A stretch of DNA of 64,000 nt from JANPBY01 sp963851405 (GCA_963851405.1 CAWKPB010000005.1:310001-374000); one strand, 5' to 3'; positions 1-9,024 are shown, counted from the first letter of the stretch. The notes: generated by a model not told the origin, from the letters alone. Numbers and translations are program-made.

Positions 1-867
1 TCAGTCGTCGACCGGCAGCGTGGAAATGTCGCGCGCCACGATGTCCCGTTCGTCCGGATCGCTGATCAGTTCCAGCTGTGCCATGGCCTTCGCTCGCCAC
101 TCACGCGCGGCGGCCCGGTCACCGGCGACGGCGTAGGCACGGGACAGAGCCTCGAACGCGGACCCCTGCAACCAGGTGACCTCGGGGAGCGACTCGGCCA
201 GTTGCTGGCACCGTCGCGCGTGGTGCACGGCGGGTTCGGCGCGACCAAGCACCGCATACACCCGGCTGAGCTGCCACTCACCGATGGCGAGGTTCTGCGT
301 GTCTCCGACCAGGGTCCAGAAGTAGCGGCTGGCGTGGGCCGCGTTGACCAACTCCTCGTCGTCGACGAGTGACCGATCGGGTTGCTCGAGCAGCTCCCAC
401 ACCCGGTTGAACAGGCTGCTGGCCAACGACTTCTGCGTAGCCGCGTCGATCTGATCGGTGATGGCAGTGGCGGGCATGGCGTTCCTCTCGGCCTCTGAGT
501 CGGTCAGGTGGGTGAGCTGGTGCAGGATCCAGTGCAGCCGCGTCACTCTGGCGTGGACGCGGTCGCGATGTCGGGTGAGAGTGCGTCGGCGCCGCTGGCG
601 GTCTCCGCCGTCCAGCGCTGCCCTGATCTCCTCCAGGGGCACCTCCAAGGCCCGTAGTTGAGCGACGTCGCGGGCCTCCTCGAGCTGCCCTCGCCGGTAG
701 CGACGATAGGACGTCGTTTCATCGACGGCTGCCGGTCGCAGGAGGTCGACGCTGTCGTAGTGGCGCAGGGCTCCGATGGAAAGCCCACTCAAACGCGAGA
801 ACTCGCCGATGGACAACAGGTCGTTGTCAGACTGCTTGGGGGATTCGCTCGCGGCCACGGTGATCAC
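1..867 (-). CDS. MerR-family transcriptional regulator
   Basis: The 288-residue product has an N-terminal MerR winged helix-turn-helix at about residues 18-85: SIGEFSRLSGLS is the recognition helix region and RHYDSVDLL the wing start. A basic, helical linker follows (QRRRRTLTRHRDRV). The C-terminal part, about residues 140-280, is rich in Ala/Leu helices and looks TPR-like; it is not a known ligand domain that I can name. MerR proteins bind promoters as dimers and untwist long spacers. The gene lies 39 bp downstream of the phosphomannomutase gene on the same strand, so it may be read through from that operon. A minus-strand TTGACT at 891-896 could be its own -35 element. The start is GTG at 867; another GTG lies three codons in. 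The effector and targets are not evident. Confidence 0.8.
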   Translation of the reverse strand: MITVAASESPKQSDNDLLSIGEFSRLSGLSIGALRHYDSVDLLRPAAVDETTSYRRYRRGQLEEARDVAQLRALEVPLEEIRAALDGGDRQRRRRTLTRHRDRVHARVTRLHWILHQLTHLTDSEAERNAMPATAITDQIDAATQKSLASSLFNRVWELLEQPDRSLVDDEELVNAAHASRYFWTLVGDTQNLAIGEWQLSRVYAVLGRAEPAVHHARRCQQLAESLPEVTWLQGSAFEALSRAYAVAGDRAAAREWRAKAMAQLELISDPDERDIVARDISTLPVDD

Positions 868-906
868 TGTGAGGTCTTCGGTAGGTAGAGAGTCAAGCGG
901 GATCGC

Positions 907-2568
907 TCATACCCCCGCGGCGGCAGCAACGTCGCGCTTGAGATTGGCCAGCAGCACCGTGGCGAGTTCCCGATCTGCGGCCAGACCACCGAGATCGCCA
1001 CCAAGGCCGAGGGGTGGGGAGAGCACGACCTCGAGGTAGGCCTTGAGCTTCGGCTCGGTTCCGGACGGACGCACGATGACCCGGGCGCTGACGACCTGGT
1101 CGCCCGACAACCGGTAACGCAATCCGTCGGTCGGGGGAAGGTTTTCCGAGCCCGACGACAGATCCTCGACAGAGACGACCTTCAGCCCCGCGAAGGATTC
1201 TGGCGGTGTTGCCCGCAGCCGCTCGAGTGCGGCCGGGATGTCATCGAGGTCAGCGAAGCGCACGGAGAGCTGCTCGGTGGCGTGCAACCCGTGGCGCGTC
1301 ATGATCTCGTCCAAGGCGTCCAGCAGAGTTCGTCCTTCGGCCTTGAGCCTCGCCGCGAGCTCGGCCATCAGGATCGCCGCGCTCACCCCGTCCTTGTCGC
1401 AGACGGCCTCGGGGTCGACGCAGTAGCCGAGCGCCTCCTCATAGCCGTACACAAGTCCGGGCACCTTGGCGATCCACTTGAAGCCGGTGAGCGTCTCGGC
1501 GTATGGCTGCGGCGGTTGGGCTGCCGCGGCAATCCGGGACAGCAGCGACGAGGAGACGATCGAGCAGGCGAACGTCCCTCGGCGCCCGCGATCGAGGACG
1601 TGGCCCGCGAGGAGCGCGCCGACCTCGTCGCCGCGCAGCATCCGCCATCCGCCCTCAGGCACGGGAACCGCCACGGCACACCGATCAGCGTCGGGGTCGT
1701 TCGCGAGCACCAGATCGGCTTCGACGTCATGACCGGTCAGCAGGGCGAGATCGATGGCACCCGGCTCCTCGGGGTTCGGAAACGCCACCGTGGGGAACTC
1801 GGGATCCGGCGTCTCCTGCGCCTCGACCACGTGCGGGGGCGGGAAACCGGCCCGCTCGAACGCGTCGATGATCACCGCACCCCCGACTCCATGGAGCGGG
1901 GTGTACGCAGTCACCAGATCACGCGGTGCATCCGGCGCAACCAGGGCCGCGACCCGGTCGAGGTAGGCCTCGAGCACGTCATCGCCGAGGACCGACCAAC
2001 CGCTGCCACGGGGGACGTCGGACAGCGGGCCGACCTGTTCGATCCTCCGGGAGATCTCGGTGTCAACCGGCGGAACGATCTGCGAACCGGATCCGACGTA
2101 GACCTTGTATCCGTTGTCCTGCGGAGGGTTGTGGCTCGCCGTCACCATCACTCCGGCCGCGCAACCCAGCCGCCGGATCGCGAACGCGAGGACGGGCGTC
2201 GGGAGCGGGCGGGGCAATACATAGGCCTGCAAGCCAGCACCGGCCATCACCTCCGCCGTGTCGCGGGCGAACACCTCGGACTTGTGGCGAGCGTCGTAGC
2301 CGACGACGACACTTCCACCGCCGTTGTCGTTCACCCAGGCCGCCAGGCCGGCGGCGGCGCGGATCACGACGACTCGGTTCATCCGATTGGGGCCAGCACC
2401 CAACGCCCCGCGCAACCCCGCGGTGCCGAACTGGAGCGATCCGGAGAACCGGTCGGCGACCTCCTCGACGTCCCCGGTGACCAGCAGCGCCTCGAGTTCC
2501 GTGCGTGTGTCCTCGTCGGGATCCTCGCGGACCCATTCCCAGGCTCGGTCGAACAAGTCGGCGCTCAT
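907..2568 (-). CDS. pmmB: phosphomannomutase / phosphoglucomutase (alpha-D-phosphohexomutase family)
   Basis: This cytosolic enzyme interconverts hexose 1- and 6-phosphates and feeds nucleotide-sugar synthesis. The 553-residue protein carries the family hallmarks: the phosphoserine loop TASHNP, the metal-binding loop DPDADR, and the C-terminal phosphate-binding RPSGTEPK. The ATG at 2568 was chosen because it begins with MSADLFDRAW, the usual family N-terminus, and lies 7 bp after the purine nucleoside phosphorylase stop; a longer in-frame extension would run into that gene. The pair PNP-PMM corresponds to deoD-pmmB (Rv3307-Rv3308) of M. tuberculosis, which supports the name. Specificity for mannose versus glucose or ribose phosphates cannot be set from sequence. 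Confidence 0.92.
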   Translation of the reverse strand: MSADLFDRAWEWVREDPDEDTRTELEALLVTGDVEEVADRFSGSLQFGTAGLRGALGAGPNRMNRVVVIRAAAGLAAWVNDNGGGSVVVGYDARHKSEVFARDTAEVMAGAGLQAYVLPRPLPTPVLAFAIRRLGCAAGVMVTASHNPPQDNGYKVYVGSGSQIVPPVDTEISRRIEQVGPLSDVPRGSGWSVLGDDVLEAYLDRVAALVAPDAPRDLVTAYTPLHGVGGAVIIDAFERAGFPPPHVVEAQETPDPEFPTVAFPNPEEPGAIDLALLTGHDVEADLVLANDPDADRCAVAVPVPEGGWRMLRGDEVGALLAGHVLDRGRRGTFACSIVSSSLLSRIAAAAQPPQPYAETLTGFKWIAKVPGLVYGYEEALGYCVDPEAVCDKDGVSAAILMAELAARLKAEGRTLLDALDEIMTRHGLHATEQLSVRFADLDDIPAALERLRATPPESFAGLKVVSVEDLSSGSENLPPTDGLRYRLSGDQVVSARVIVRPSGTEPKLKAYLEVVLSPPLGLGGDLGGLAADRELATVLLANLKRDVAAAAGV

Positions 2569-2575
2569 CGTGGGT

Positions 2576-3397
2576 TCACAGTCGGCTCGTGACTTCGGCC
2601 AACAGCGCACCCATCCGGGTGGCAGCCGAACGTCCTGCTTCGAGAACCTCTTCGTGGTTGAGCGGAGCACCCGTCATCCCTGCCGCGGCGTTGGTCACCA
2701 AAGAGAGACCGAGAACCTCAAGGCCAGCCTCCCTGGCGGCGATCGCCTCCAAGGCTGTGGACATCCCGACCAGATGGCCGCCGATGGCGCGGACCATCGC
2801 AATCTCGGCGGGCGTTTCGTACTGGGGACCGGGGAACTGCGCATAGACCCCTTCCGGTAGCTCCGGATCGATCGTCCGGCACAGGTCCCGGAGCCGCTTG
2901 GAGTACAGGTCTGTGAGATCGATGAAGGTGGCTCCAGTCAGGGGCGAGCGCCCCGTGAGGTTGAGGTGATCGCTGATCAGGACCGGGGTACCCGGCGACC
3001 ATCGGGGATCGAGGCCGCCGCACCCGTTGGTCAACACGATGACCCGACAACCGGCGGCGGCAGCGGTACGGACGCCGTGGACGACTGGCGCGACTCCTCG
3101 GCCCTCGTAGAGGTGGGTGCGCCCCAAGAACACCAGCAGTCGCCGGTCTCCGGCCTCCACCGAGCGAATCCGGCCGGCGTGTCCCTCGACAGCTGGCGGC
3201 GCGAACCCCGGCAGGTCGGTGACGGCCAAGTCGGCCACCGTCGTCCCCAACAGGTCGGCGGCGGGAACCCAACCCGAGCCCAGCACCAGCGCCGCATCAT
3301 GCCGCTCGACCCCGGTGGCCTCGGCTAGCGCCGCTGCCGCGTCGCGGGCGGCGGCGTATGGGTTGTCAGCGGCAGTGGCCTTCGTTGCGTCGCCCAT
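2576..3397 (-). CDS. deoD: purine nucleoside phosphorylase (family 2, trimeric type)
   Basis: The enzyme cleaves purine (deoxy)ribonucleosides with phosphate to free base and (deoxy)ribose 1-phosphate in purine salvage. The 273-residue protein shows the trimeric PNP pattern: VLGSGW phosphate loop, GRTHLYEG, TNGCGG, the FPGPQYETPAE motif near residue 195, and the GMSTALEA and SLVTNAAAG motifs that form the purine and ribose sites. It is the second gene of a tight minus-strand unit: 9 bp after the GGCT-fold gene and 7 bp before the phosphohexomutase, which can process the pentose phosphate it releases. The start is ATG at 3397. Confidence 0.93.
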   Translation of the reverse strand: MGDATKATAADNPYAAARDAAAALAEATGVERHDAALVLGSGWVPAADLLGTTVADLAVTDLPGFAPPAVEGHAGRIRSVEAGDRRLLVFLGRTHLYEGRGVAPVVHGVRTAAAAGCRVIVLTNGCGGLDPRWSPGTPVLISDHLNLTGRSPLTGATFIDLTDLYSKRLRDLCRTIDPELPEGVYAQFPGPQYETPAEIAMVRAIGGHLVGMSTALEAIAAREAGLEVLGLSLVTNAAAGMTGAPLNHEEVLEAGRSAATRMGALLAEVTSRL

Positions 3398-3406
3398 CCC
3401 TCGACG

Positions 3407-3859
3407 CTACAACCCCGAGGACCTGCACGGACGGTTCCTGATCTGCTCCACGTAGTCCTTGGGGGCTCCCGCGAACTCCGCGGCCTCCGCGATGATGCCG
3501 ACCGTCCGCGCTGAGGGCAGCCCGCCCTCATAGGCATCCAGTACGTACATCCACGCTGTGACATCTCCATCCAGTGCGTGGACCCTGACCCGAAGCTTGC
3601 GATACAGCCCGAGGTCGGAGCCCTCCCACTGGTCGAGCCCGGCCTCGTCCACGGCCGAGACCTCGTAGAGCATCGCGAACACTTGCCCCTCAGCGTCCTC
3701 AGCCACCGTCGCGAGGGCGCCGTCCCACCCGTGTTCCTCGCCCCCGAAGGTCAACCGCCACCCGGCGATCCAGCCGGTTCCCCGCGGGGGGGAGGTCGGC
3801 GCACGCTCGGCCATCTGACGCGGGTCCAGGTTGCTGCCGTACGCCGCGTAGAGAGCCAC
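3407..3859 (-). CDS. gamma-glutamylcyclotransferase-fold protein
   Basis: The predicted protein has 150 residues. The N-terminal LYAAYGSNLDP is the nucleotide- or substrate-binding YGSN loop of the GGCT/AIG2 family, and the acidic centre EGSDLGLYRK matches the region that carries the catalytic Glu. Members cyclise gamma-glutamyl amines or act on related amides; this subtype is common next to actinobacterial deoD but its substrate is not known. The GTG at 3859 was chosen because it directly precedes the conserved YGSN strand and sits 7 nt downstream of a minus-strand TACGCT -10 element, as expected for a leaderless transcript. A longer start at 3907 would add a basic, unconserved tail and cross that promoter. 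Confidence 0.8.
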   Translation of the reverse strand: MALYAAYGSNLDPRQMAERAPTSPPRGTGWIAGWRLTFGGEEHGWDGALATVAEDAEGQVFAMLYEVSAVDEAGLDQWEGSDLGLYRKLRVRVHALDGDVTAWMYVLDAYEGGLPSARTVGIIAEAAEFAGAPKDYVEQIRNRPCRSSGL

Positions 3860-3866
3860 GGCGGCA

Positions 3867-3872
3867 AGCGTA
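3867..3872 (-). promoter_or_regulatory. -10 element of leaderless promoter for GGCT-PNP-PMM operon
   Basis: TACGCT on the minus strand is followed by 7 nt and then the GTG start at 3859. It fits the TANNNT consensus seen in front of many genes in this window. No clear -35 hexamer was found. Confidence 0.5.
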
Positions 3873-3921
3873 CGAAATCGGCGCCGCCCGCGCGGGCCAC
3901 CATGCATAGTCGTCTGAAACG

Positions 3922-5301
3922 ATGACCCGCGTGACGCGTGTTGTGATCATTGGTGGCGGACCCGGCGGGTACGAGGCAGCGCTGGTCGCTGCCCAGCTGG
4001 GCGCCGAGGTCTCGGTGGTGGACCGCGACGGGATCGGCGGATCGGCCGTGCTGACCGACTGCGTGCCCAGCAAGACCTTGGTCGCCACCGCCGAGGTGAT
4101 GACCCTCACCGCCGAGAGCGCAGAGCTCGGCGTCAGGGTCGGAGCCGGTCGGGGCGCTGCCGCGGTCAAGGTCGACCTTGCGGCGGTCAACGAGCGAGTG
4201 AAGCGGCTCGCGTTGGCGCAGTCCGAGGACATTCGAGCCCGGCTGGAGCACGAGGGGGTCCGGGTCATTTCCGGGGCCGGGCGTTTCGTCGGGGGCAGCA
4301 CGGTCGAGGTCGGTGGTGTCCGGCTCGACGCCGACGCCGTCCTGGTTGCCACAGGAGCGAGCCCCCGGATGGTCACCGGGGCCGAGCCGGACGGCGAGCG
4401 GATTCTGACCTGGACGCAGATCTATGAGTTGCAGGAGGTGCCGGAACGGCTGGTCGTGGTCGGATCCGGAGTGACCGGTGCGGAGTTCGCCTCGGCCTAC
4501 CTCGCGTTGGGCTCGGAAGTAGTGCTCGTGTCCTCCAGGGATCGGGTGCTGCCGGGTGAGGACGCCGATGCTGCGTTGGTACTCGAGGGTGTGTTGCAGC
4601 GTCGCGGGATGACCGTGTTGAGCCAGTCGCGGGCCGCCTCGGTGTCCAGGGACGGCGACCGCGTGGTCGTGACCCTCGTCGGCGGGCACGTCGTCGAGGG
4701 GTCGCATTGCCTGATGGCCGTCGGATCTGTGCCCAACACCGCTGAGCTGGGTCTCGACTCGGCGGGGGTGGATCTGGACGCCCGCGGCTTCGTGACTGTC
4801 GATCGGGTGTCTCGGACGTCGGCCCGCGGCGTCTATGCCGCGGGGGACTGCACGGGAGTTCTCATGCTCGCGTCGGTCGCCGCTATGCAGGGTCGAATCG
4901 CGATGCGGCATGCCCTCGGTGACGCCGTCGCTCCCCTCGACCTCAAGTCGGTGGCATCCAACGTGTTTACCGACCCCGAGATCGCGACGGTGGGGTGCAC
5001 ACAGGCCGAGGTCGACGCAGATCCGAGCCTGGTGGCCGTCAAGCTTCCGCTCGCGACCAACGCGCGGGCGAAGATGCAGGGGATCGCTGACGGTTTCGTC
5101 AAGGTATTCGCGACTGGCGGGATGGGCACCGTGATGGGCGGCGTCGTCGTGGCCCCGCGGGCTAGCGAACTGATCTTTCCTCTGGCCCTGGCCGTTCAGC
5201 AGCGACTGACGGTGGACGAGCTGGCCGGTGCGTTCACCGTCTACCCCTCCCTGTCGGGTTCGGTCGCAGAAGCCGCCCGCCAGCTCCACCCCCAGGAGTA
5301 G
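3922..5301 (+). CDS. lpdA: LpdA-type NAD(P)H:quinone flavoprotein lacking the redox disulfide
   Basis: The 459-residue protein has the dihydrolipoamide dehydrogenase/glutathione reductase fold: FAD Rossmann motif GGGPGGYEAA near the N-terminus, an NAD(P) motif (VVVGSGVTGAEFA) near residue 180, the second FAD motif YAAGDCTG near residue 312, and a C-terminal dimerisation domain. The canonical active site GGTCLNxGCIPSK reads GGSAVLTDCVPSK here, so only one of the two redox cysteines remains and lipoamide disulfide chemistry is unlikely. M. tuberculosis LpdA (Rv3303c) has the same loss and is described as an NAD(P)H-dependent quinone reductase. Its location close to deoD and pmmB matches that genome. 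The stop is 4 bp before the next gene, so the two are probably cotranscribed. Confidence 0.88.
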   Translation: MTRVTRVVIIGGGPGGYEAALVAAQLGAEVSVVDRDGIGGSAVLTDCVPSKTLVATAEVMTLTAESAELGVRVGAGRGAAAVKVDLAAVNERVKRLALAQSEDIRARLEHEGVRVISGAGRFVGGSTVEVGGVRLDADAVLVATGASPRMVTGAEPDGERILTWTQIYELQEVPERLVVVGSGVTGAEFASAYLALGSEVVLVSSRDRVLPGEDADAALVLEGVLQRRGMTVLSQSRAASVSRDGDRVVVTLVGGHVVEGSHCLMAVGSVPNTAELGLDSAGVDLDARGFVTVDRVSRTSARGVYAAGDCTGVLMLASVAAMQGRIAMRHALGDAVAPLDLKSVASNVFTDPEIATVGCTQAEVDADPSLVAVKLPLATNARAKMQGIADGFVKVFATGGMGTVMGGVVVAPRASELIFPLALAVQQRLTVDELAGAFTVYPSLSGSVAEAARQLHPQE

Positions 5302-5305
5302 TGCG

Positions 5306-6538
5306 ATGCGGGTTGTCGTGGTCGGTGCGGGGTTCGCGGGCTTGGCTTGCGCCGATGAGCTTCTGCGCGCGGGACACGAGGTCGTCGTGCTCGAGGCTCG
5401 GGACCGGGTCGGAGGTCGGGTCTGGTCTGCGGAGATCGAAGGGCCGCTAGGCCCTTGTGTCGTGGAGCGCGGTGCCGAGTTCGTGCTTGACGGTTACGAC
5501 GTTCTGCGTAGGTTGTGCGCCCGCTTCGCCCTCGATGTCGCGGACACGGGCATGAGCTACTACGTCCGAGAACCAAGGGGTGGGCTGGGCGCCACGGCAG
5601 AACAACTCGAATCCGCGGCTCGCCAGCTGGGGCCAGCGCGCGACGCTGCGAAGCCGGGTACGTCGGTCACCGAAGTTCTCGACCAGATCGGTCTTGACCC
5701 GTCGCTACGTGAGGCGTTGACCGCGCGGATCGAGATGTCTTGCGCCTTCGACAGCGCCGGACTTTCCGCTGAGGTCTTGGACCATGCCGCCTCCTTCGCG
5801 CCGCTCACGTCGGCGCGAATCGGAGGGGGGAACCAGCGCCTCGCTGAGGCGCTCGCCCGAGGCTTGGGAGGGGCCGTACGGCTGTCCGCCGCAGTCCGGA
5901 GCATCGACTGGGGAACCGACGGACGCGTTCACGTGCGAACTGATGCCGATGAGACCTCCGCAGACCGAGTGGTTCTGGCCGTTCCGTTACCGCTCCTTCC
6001 CGATCTTGGACTGTCCCCGGGGATCCCCGCCTGGAAGGGCGAGGTCATTGAGCGGGTTTCCTACGGGGACGCGGCGAAACTGCAGGTGCCGTTGCGGGCG
6101 CGGGCTTCGATCTCGGCCGTCATGGCGAGCGCCGAGACCTACTGGTCCTGGACGCTAACCGGCCCGGCGGTCGCGGGCAGCACGGCCGAGGTGCTGCCGG
6201 CCGTCCACTGTTTCGCCGGTTCGGCGGCTGCGCTGGCTGCGCTGGACGTAAGGGCCGGGGCCGGCCGCTGGGCCGAGTCCCTCCAGCGGCTGCGGCCAGA
6301 ACTGGACCTTGACCTGCCGGGCGCACTGCTGACGACCTGGGCTGATGACCCATGGGCCCGCGGGGCGTACACCGCGCTCGGTGTTGCGTCCCGCCCGGAG
6401 GACGATGACCTCTTGGCTCGCCCGTTCGGCCCGATTCATATGTGTGGTGAATGGACCGCAGGGTTATGGGCCGGGCTGATGGAGGGGGCCTTGCGCAGCG
6501 GAACACGAGCGGCCCACGAGATCATCTCGTCGCCTTGA
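5306..6538 (+). CDS. FAD-dependent amine oxidase (flavin monoamine oxidase family)
   Basis: The product has 410 residues with an N-terminal FAD-binding motif VVVVGAGFAGLACADELLRAG, followed by the ARDRVGGRV extension typical of amine oxidases and phytoene-desaturase relatives. The C-terminal segment MCGEWTAGLWAGLMEGALRSGTRAA is the second flavin-contact motif of this family. It probably oxidises a primary or secondary amine with release of hydrogen peroxide; the substrate is unknown. No signal peptide is visible, so it is expected to be cytosolic. The ATG at 5306 was chosen over upstream in-frame starts because it lies 4 bp after the lpdA stop and begins directly at the Rossmann strand. It ends just before a hairpin that separates it from the convergent accA3. 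Confidence 0.82.
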   Translation: MRVVVVGAGFAGLACADELLRAGHEVVVLEARDRVGGRVWSAEIEGPLGPCVVERGAEFVLDGYDVLRRLCARFALDVADTGMSYYVREPRGGLGATAEQLESAARQLGPARDAAKPGTSVTEVLDQIGLDPSLREALTARIEMSCAFDSAGLSAEVLDHAASFAPLTSARIGGGNQRLAEALARGLGGAVRLSAAVRSIDWGTDGRVHVRTDADETSADRVVLAVPLPLLPDLGLSPGIPAWKGEVIERVSYGDAAKLQVPLRARASISAVMASAETYWSWTLTGPAVAGSTAEVLPAVHCFAGSAAALAALDVRAGAGRWAESLQRLRPELDLDLPGALLTTWADDPWARGAYTALGVASRPEDDDLLARPFGPIHMCGEWTAGLWAGLMEGALRSGTRAAHEIISSP

Positions 6539-6554
6539 GATCGGCCCACAACGA

Positions 6555-6573
6555 GTAGCCGGCTTCCGGCTAC
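6555..6573. terminator. hairpin between convergent genes (candidate bidirectional terminator)
   Basis: An 8-bp perfect inverted repeat, GTAGCCGG and CCGGCTAC with a 3-nt loop, lies in the 52-bp gap between the amine oxidase stop and the accA3 stop. There is no long T-run on either side, which is common in GC-rich actinobacteria. Confidence 0.55.
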
Positions 6574-6590
6574 CGAGTGTTCGTCGCTGG

Positions 6591-8351
6591 TCAGTCCTTG
6601 ATCTCGCAAAGGACGGTACCCGCGGCGACGGTGGACCCGACCTCGGCGTTCAGGCCAGTCACGATGCCCGCCTTGTGCGCGTTGAGCGGTTGTTCCATCT
6701 TCATGGCCTCGAGAACCACGACGAGTTCCCCGGCCTCGACTTGCTGTCCGTCCGTCACGGCCAGCTTCACGATGGTTCCTTGCATCGGCGAAGTGAGCGA
6801 GTCCCCGGATGCTCCTCCTGCCGCCTTGCTGCGATTGCTCCGGCGCGGTGCCTGGGCCGCCGACGCCGTAGCGTTCCCCACACCTAGACCCGCAGGGAGC
6901 GTGACCTCAACGCGTTTGCCCCCGACCTCGACGACGACGTTCTGGCGCTCGGCGGCGGATGGGTCGCCCGCTGCCCCAGCCGCGTTGAAGGCGGGGATCG
7001 TGTTGTCAAACTCGGTCTCGATCCATCGGGTGTGTACGGAAAAGGCCTCATCGGGATCTCCCGGTGCGAAGGCCGGGTCCGCCACTACCGCGCGATGAAA
7101 CGTGAGCGCGGTCGCCATCCCCTCGATCTCGAATTCAGCTAGGGCTCGTCGTGACCGTTCGAGGGCTTGTTGCCGGGTCGCCCCGGTTACGATCAACTTG
7201 GCGAGCAGCGAATCGAAGGCTCCGCCGATGACGGAACCCTCCGCCACTCCGGAATCGAGGCGTACTCCGGGACCTCCGGGGGCCACCCAAGTCGTCACCG
7301 TCCCCGGTGCCGGAAGAAAGCCACGGCCCGGGTCTTCGCCGTTGATCCTGAACTCGAAGGAGTGCCCGCGCAGATCAGGGTCGTCGTAGCCAAGCGCTTC
7401 GCCATCGGCGATCCGGAACATTTCTCGAACCAGGTCGATGCCCGAGACCTCCTCGGAGACAGGGTGCTCAACCTGCAGCCTGGTGTTGACCTCGAGGAAT
7501 GAGATGGTGCCGTCCTGGCCTACCAGGAACTCGCAGGTCCCGGCGCCGACGTACCCAGCTTCCTTCATGATCGCCTTGGACGCCCGGTAGATCTCGGCCT
7601 CCTGCTCGGGGGTGAGGAAGGGTGCGGGCGCCTCCTCCACGAGTTTTTGGTAGCGGCGTTGAAGGGAGCAGTCGCGCGTCGAGATCACCACGACGTTGCC
7701 ATGGGAGTCGGCGAGGCACTGGGTTTCTACGTGCCGCGGCTTGTCCAGGAACCGCTCGACGAAGCATTCTCCGCGCCCGAAGGCAGTGACCGCCTCACGC
7801 ACGGCCGAGTCGTACAGGTCCGGGATCTCCTCGAGTGTGCGGGCGACCTTCATGCCGCGGCCGCCGCCGCCGTACGCCGCCTTGATGGCGACTGGCAGGC
7901 CGTGGGCCTGGGCAAAGGCCAGAACCTCGTCCGCCCCGTCGACCGGATCGGTTGTTCCGGGGACCAGCGGTGCATTGGCCTTCTGAGCGATGTGTCGGGC
8001 CTTGACCTTGTCACCCAGGGAGTCGATGGCACTGGGTGGCGGACCGATCCAGATCAGACCGGCATCGATCACGGCCTGCGCGAAGTGGGCGTTCTCTGAC
8101 AGGAAGCCGTACCCAGGATGGATCGCGTCGGCACCGGATCTCTGCGCCACGTCCAGCAGCTTCGCGATGTCGAGGTAGGTCGACGCCGGGGTGTCGCCTT
8201 GCAGGGCGTACGCCTCATCGGCGAGCAGCACATGGGGGGCGTCGCGGTCGGAGTCGGCGTACACGGCAACGCTCGCGAGGCTTGCGTCGTGGCAGGCGCG
8301 GACCACCCGGACAGCGATCTCGCCCCGGTTGGCGATGAGGACCTTGCGCAC
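6591..8351 (-). CDS. accA3: acyl-CoA carboxylase alpha subunit (biotin carboxylase + biotin carrier)
   Basis: The 586-residue subunit carboxylates its own biotin with ATP and bicarbonate and passes the carboxyl group to the AccD partner, forming malonyl- or methylmalonyl-CoA for fatty acid synthesis. The N-terminal biotin carboxylase domain begins VRKVLIANRGEIAVR and includes the ATP-grasp glycine loop YGGGGRGMK and the EVNTRLQVEHPVSE motif. The C-terminal biotinyl domain carries LEAMKMEQPL, whose central Lys takes the biotin. The GTG at 8351 was chosen because the family begins with this strand; the 26-residue upstream extension has no similarity. It lies 34 bp downstream of maf in the accD5-accE-maf-accA3 transcription unit, as in Rv3280-Rv3285. 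Confidence 0.93.
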   Translation of the reverse strand: MRKVLIANRGEIAVRVVRACHDASLASVAVYADSDRDAPHVLLADEAYALQGDTPASTYLDIAKLLDVAQRSGADAIHPGYGFLSENAHFAQAVIDAGLIWIGPPPSAIDSLGDKVKARHIAQKANAPLVPGTTDPVDGADEVLAFAQAHGLPVAIKAAYGGGGRGMKVARTLEEIPDLYDSAVREAVTAFGRGECFVERFLDKPRHVETQCLADSHGNVVVISTRDCSLQRRYQKLVEEAPAPFLTPEQEAEIYRASKAIMKEAGYVGAGTCEFLVGQDGTISFLEVNTRLQVEHPVSEEVSGIDLVREMFRIADGEALGYDDPDLRGHSFEFRINGEDPGRGFLPAPGTVTTWVAPGGPGVRLDSGVAEGSVIGGAFDSLLAKLIVTGATRQQALERSRRALAEFEIEGMATALTFHRAVVADPAFAPGDPDEAFSVHTRWIETEFDNTIPAFNAAGAAGDPSAAERQNVVVEVGGKRVEVTLPAGLGVGNATASAAQAPRRSNRSKAAGGASGDSLTSPMQGTIVKLAVTDGQQVEAGELVVVLEAMKMEQPLNAHKAGIVTGLNAEVGSTVAAGTVLCEIKD

Positions 8352-8385
8352 GTGTCGTGCCCTTCTGTAGCTCGTCGGCCTGTAG

Positions 8386-9024
8386 CTATTCGGCGTCGGC
8401 GGGCAGCCTAGCCGGGTCGTCTGGACCACTGGCGCCCTCTGGTCCCCATAGGTCGGTAACCGAAGTCCCGACCTCGAGGAGCAAGAGCCGCAGGAGGGGA
8501 AGCGACAAGCCGGTCACGGTGCCCGGGTCTCCGTCCACTGAGTCCACGAACCAGCCGCCGAGGCCGTCGATGGTGAAGGCGCCGGCAACTCGCAACGGCT
8601 CCCCGGTGGCCACGTAAGCGTCGATCTCCGCGTCGGTGGGGTCTCCGAACCGAACGGTCGTTCGGGCCACGGCTTGGGCTCGCCGCTCACCGCGGATGAC
8701 GCAGTGGCCAGTGACCAGCGCTCCCGTACGGCGGCGCATGCGCCGCCACCGTCGTATCGCATCTGCGCTGTCTGCCGGCTTGCCCAGCGGCTCGCCGTCA
8801 AGGTCCAACACCGAGTCACAGCCGATGACGATGGCCGCGGGGTCGGCCACCCGAAGGGCGACCGCCTCGGCCTTGTGCCTAGCTAAGGACAGAGCCACCT
8901 GCCCCGGGGTGCCGGTGGCTGCGTCCTCGTCGACGCCGCTCACGATCACCTCGGGGTCGATCCCGGCCGCGCGAAGCTGCGCCAACCGCGCTGGCGAGGC
9001 CGAGGCGAGCACGAGGCGAGTCAC
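8386..9024 (-). CDS. maf: Maf-like nucleoside triphosphate pyrophosphatase
   Basis: Maf proteins hydrolyse non-canonical or methylated NTPs to the monophosphate and have been linked to septum control in Bacillus. This 212-residue protein has the N-terminal LASASPARLAQL motif, VIGCDSVLDLDG, TVRFGDPTDAEIDAYVATGEP and the C-terminal VTGLSLPLL, all conserved in the family. The first Arg of the usual SxSxRR motif is replaced by Ala (SPAR), a variation worth noting. The GTG at 9024 gives the normal family length; the longer reading would overlap accE. It sits 10 bp after accE inside the carboxylase operon, the same place as Rv3282 in M. tuberculosis. Confidence 0.9.
   Translation of the reverse strand: MTRLVLASASPARLAQLRAAGIDPEVIVSGVDEDAATGTPGQVALSLARHKAEAVALRVADPAAIVIGCDSVLDLDGEPLGKPADSADAIRRWRRMRRRTGALVTGHCVIRGERRAQAVARTTVRFGDPTDAEIDAYVATGEPLRVAGAFTIDGLGGWFVDSVDGDPGTVTGLSLPLLRLLLLEVGTSVTDLWGPEGASGPDDPARLPADAE

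Noticed and set aside
1282..2592. Plus-strand open frame of 436 codons opposite the phosphomannomutase gene
   Set aside because: It mirrors a strongly conserved minus-strand enzyme and its translation is Arg/Gly/His-rich without recognisable motifs, typical of antisense frames in GC-rich DNA.
3751..5289. Minus-strand open frame of 512 codons opposite lpdA
   Set aside because: The plus strand encodes a complete flavoprotein with all cofactor motifs; the antisense product is low-complexity His/Arg/Gly sequence.
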